A stretch of 64,000 nt of DNA from Bisbaumannia sp015645095. Lineage in GTDB: Bacteria > Pseudomonadota > Gammaproteobacteria > Pseudomonadales > Halomonadaceae. Positions within the stretch are counted from its first letter, which is position 1. Each line of letters begins with the position of its first letter. Position numbers and translations under genes: made by a program. Shown piece by piece: positions 60,134 through 64,000 of the stretch. The notes below the pieces were generated by a model that saw only the letters and a list, made by a program, of their open reading frames with translations, did not search any database and had not been told where the DNA came from. Location: positions 3,286,001 through 3,350,000 of the forward strand of contig CP141893.1 of NCBI GenBank assembly GCA_036871055.1. Direction: 5' to 3'.

Positions 60134-60761
60134 TACTCGAATGCCCCTGGACGAAGCCCAGGCGCTGATCGATGCCCATGGCTTCGCCGTGCTGCTGGAC
60201 GAGCGCCTGCGGGCCAGTCACCTGCCCCTGGTGCTGGAGCGCGGCGAAGGCGAGCTGGGCAGCCTCTATGGTCACTTCGCCCGTGCCAACCCCCACTGGC
60301 AGGCGTTGGAGGGGCAGCGGGTGCTGGCCATCTTCCAGGGCCCCCACGCCTATGTCTCGCCCCGCTGGTACACCGCCCGACCGGCGGTGCCGACCTGGAA
60401 CTATGCCGCCGTGCATGCCGGCGGCCTCGTCGAGATACTCGGCGACGACGCCACCCAGGCGGCCTTCGACACCCTGCTGGCCAAGTACGAGCCCGACCTG
60501 CTCGACGACGCGGCGATCCTCGACGACGCCTATCGCCAGCGGCTGCTCCGGGGCACCGTCGGCTTCCGGATCCGCCTGGACGATCTCCAGGGCAAGGCCA
60601 AGCTGGGGCTGAACCGCTCGCCGGAGGATCAGGCCGGCGTCCTGGCCGGACTCGGTGACAGCGCCGATCCCCTGGCTCGCCAGTTGGGGGACTATACCCA
60701 GGACTACCGCAAGCGCTATCTCGAGGAGGCCTTCGGGCGGGAGGGCGACGATGGGCAGTGA
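60117..60761 (+). CDS. FMN-binding negative transcriptional regulator (PaiB-like)
   Basis: A 214-residue split-barrel protein: MYRPRDTRMPLDEAQALIDA, VLAIFQGPHAYVSPRWYT (about 81-98) and GTVGFRIRLDDLQGKAKLGL. PaiB proteins bind FMN or heme-like ligands; the pairing GNAT-PaiB is known as paiAB in Bacillus, where paiA is a polyamine acetyltransferase. The MocR regulator upstream suggests amine detoxification here, by inference. GGAG spaced 9 bases before the start. Confidence 0.88.
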   Translation: MYRPRDTRMPLDEAQALIDAHGFAVLLDERLRASHLPLVLERGEGELGSLYGHFARANPHWQALEGQRVLAIFQGPHAYVSPRWYTARPAVPTWNYAAVHAGGLVEILGDDATQAAFDTLLAKYEPDLLDDAAILDDAYRQRLLRGTVGFRIRLDDLQGKAKLGLNRSPEDQAGVLAGLGDSADPLARQLGDYTQDYRKRYLEEAFGREGDDGQ

Positions 60762-61523
60762 TCGCGGGAATGTCTCGCCAGGTGGCCTGACGCCCTTCGG
60801 CCAGCCCATCGGTGCCCCCGTGCCGGGCTGGGCGGGGGCCGCCCCGCTGCCGGATGCGCCCCTGGAGGGGAGCCGGGTACGCGTCGAACCGCTGGAGAGC
60901 GGGCGCCACGGCGATAGCCTGTTCGATGCCCTGGAAGCCACGGGGGAGAAGCCCCATGAGGCCCCCGGGGCGCGCTGGGCCTACCTGGGCGGCCGCCCCT
61001 ATGCCGACCGGGCCGACTTCGATGCCTGGCTGGCCGCCCGAGCCGCCAGCCGCGACCCACGCTTTTATGCCATCGTCGAGGCCGGCAGCGGCCAGGCCCT
61101 GGGCCTGGCCGCCTACCTGAATAGCGTGCCCGAGCACGGCAGCCTCGAGGTGGGGCACCTGCACTTCTCGCCGCGCCTCAAGCGTACCCCGGCCGCCACC
61201 GAGGCCATGGCCCTGATGATGGGTCACGCCTTCGCCCTCGGCTACCGCCGCTACGAATGGAAGTGCGATGCGCTCAATGCGTCGTCGCGGCGGGCCGCCA
61301 CCCGCCTGGGCTTTCGCTTCGAGGGGATCTTCCGCCAGCACCGGGTGGTGGCCGGGCGCAATCGCGATACCGCCTGGTTCTCGATTCTCGACGGCGAATG
61401 GCCGGCCCTGGAGGCGATCCTCGAGCGCTGGCTGGCGCCGGACAACTTCGATGCCCGAGGCCGGCAGCGCCTCTCGCTGTCGGCCCTGACGGCGCGCCCG
61501 GCCGCGCCCGACCCGGCAGCCGA

Positions 61524-61527
<4 letters not shown>
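60751..61527 (+). CDS. GNAT family acetyltransferase (RimJ/RimL-like)
   Basis: A 258-residue acetyltransferase (Acetyltransf_3 type), residues 35-230: SRVRVEPLESGRHGDSLFDA, GLAAYLNSVPEHGSLEVGHL and RRYEWKCDALNASSRRAATR. The N-terminal stretch (GLTPFGQPIGAPVPGWAGA) is the usual start of this subgroup. GGGAGGG before the ATG at 60751; it overlaps the PaiB gene by 11 bp. It is probably the third gene of the MocR-linked operon. The 3' end overlaps the ABC exporter stop by 4 bp. Confidence 0.87.
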
Positions 61528-63398
<1,871 letters not shown>

Positions 63399-63456
63399 GG
63401 CAGGCGTCCAATCACGAGAATGGGCCCGGACACGGCTTGCCCGGCATCCGCTTGGC

Positions 63457-63487
63457 AGGGTAAAACCTCAAGCTATCTTGAGGTCAA
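63457..63487 (-). promoter_or_regulatory. SoxR box and promoter of the ABC exporter
   Basis: The perfect-type dyad CCTCAAGCTATCTTGAGG at 63466-63483 matches the E. coli soxS operator CCTCAAGTTAACTTGAGG at all arm positions. On the minus strand it sits between TTGACC (63487-63482) and TACCCT (63462-63457), spaced 19 bp, as SoxR needs for activation. A weaker soxR promoter on the plus strand (TTGGCA at 63452, TATCTT at about 63474) overlaps it, giving autorepression. Confidence 0.88.
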
Positions 63488-63497
63488 GGAGGCACTC

Positions 63498-63944
63498 ATG
63501 ACGACTCTCCATCGGGAACTCGGCGTCGGCGAGGTCGCCCGGCGCAGCGGCCTGGCGGTCTCCGCCATCCATTTCTACGAGGCCAAGGGGCTGATCGCCA
63601 GCCGCCGCAACGCCGGCAACCAGCGCCGCTTCGGTCGCGAGGTGCTGCGCCGCCTGGCGATCATCAAGGTGGCCCAGCGTACCGGCATCAGCCTGGCCGA
63701 GATCCGCGAGGCCTTCGCTACCCTCCCCGAGCACCGGGCGCCCAGCGCCGCGGACTGGCAGCGCCTCTCGGCGAGCTGGCGAGAGAACCTGGACGAGCGC
63801 ATTCGCTGCCTCGTCCAGTTGCGCGACCAGCTCGACCATTGCATCGGCTGCGGCTGCCTGTCGCTGGCGGAATGCCCGCTGCGCAACCCGGAGGACGAGT
63901 TAGGCGACGAAGGCTGTGGCGCCCGCCTGCTGGTCCCCGACTGA
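63498..63944 (+). CDS. soxR: Redox-sensitive transcriptional activator SoxR
   Basis: A 148-residue MerR-family regulator. The HTH is LGVGEVARRSGLAVSAIHFY with YEAKGLIASRRNAGNQRRF; the [2Fe-2S] ligands are Cys115, Cys118, Cys120 and Cys126 in CIGCGCLSLAEC-PLRNPED, the exact SoxR signature. It senses superoxide and redox-cycling compounds by oxidation of the cluster. AAGGAGG fixes the start at 63498. Divergent from the ABC exporter, with the SoxR box in between. No soxS gene is seen here; in many non-enteric bacteria SoxR acts directly on exporters and oxidoreductases. Confidence 0.95.
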   Translation: MTTLHRELGVGEVARRSGLAVSAIHFYEAKGLIASRRNAGNQRRFGREVLRRLAIIKVAQRTGISLAEIREAFATLPEHRAPSAADWQRLSASWRENLDERIRCLVQLRDQLDHCIGCGCLSLAECPLRNPEDELGDEGCGARLLVPD

Positions 63945-64000
63945 CCCGCCGGCCAGCCTCGCGATCGGCCCCGAGCGTCTATGCTCAGTCTGACGATAGC

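Overview
This 64-kb window looks like chromosome of a GC-rich gammaproteobacterium of the Halomonas type (Halomonadaceae). That placement rests on the gene set and order (rluB-scpB-scpA operon, radD, purL next to mltF and tadA, tesB, umuDC under a LexA box, SoxR) and on codon bias; no rRNA gene is present, so it is an inference. I see no prophage, insertion sequence, plasmid replication gene or CRISPR array.

Layout. (1) 0.2-9 kb is an envelope and general-stress block: CsbD, a PRC-barrel lipid/periplasm protein, an AI-2E family permease, an ElaB/DUF883-type membrane-anchored protein with a probable frameshift, a large OmpA-domain protein carrying 16 copies of a 14-residue repeat, two tandem Crp/Fnr-type regulators, a 24-residue membrane peptide and a Sel1/peptidoglycan-binding protein. 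A shared 15-bp motif occurs in four intergenic positions in this block. (2) 9-23 kb is core genome: three identical tRNA-Lys(UUU) genes with their own promoter and terminator, rluB/scpB/scpA, radD, an enoyl-CoA hydratase, an AmiS/UreI-type channel, purL, mltF, tadA and tesB. (3) 23-29 kb holds a DUF1722-like protein, a broken PAS-GGDEF gene, an Anr/FNR-type oxygen regulator with a duplicated leader, and umuDC. (4) 29-61.5 kb is an accessory region built from regulator-enzyme cassettes, often divergent: an ECF42-type sigma factor with its DGPF/YCII partner, quinone reductase, azoreductase, GST, SDR, sulfite oxidase plus cytochrome c, arylamine N-acetyltransferase, two VOC-DUF899 pairs, GNATs, DMT and MFS exporters, with LysR, AraC, ArsR, MarR, XRE, WYL and MocR regulators. 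Pieces of former genes (LysE, LysR, VOC) lie between cassettes. (5) 61.5-64 kb ends with an ABC exporter divergent from SoxR.

How it works together. The accessory region reads as a detoxification and efflux island for redox-active, electrophilic or aromatic compounds. Two regulatory circuits can be read directly from promoter sequence. First, the sigma/DGPF operon and the first VOC-DUF899 operon share a promoter form TGTCGAA-N16-CGA, suggesting one ECF42 regulon. Second, a canonical SoxR box with 19-bp spacing faces the ABC exporter, and an almost identical architecture precedes the arylamine N-acetyltransferase. The window also shows a recurring kind of sequence change: short duplications at gene ends (purL 3' end, tesB 3' end, anr 5' end) and a homopolymer frameshift.
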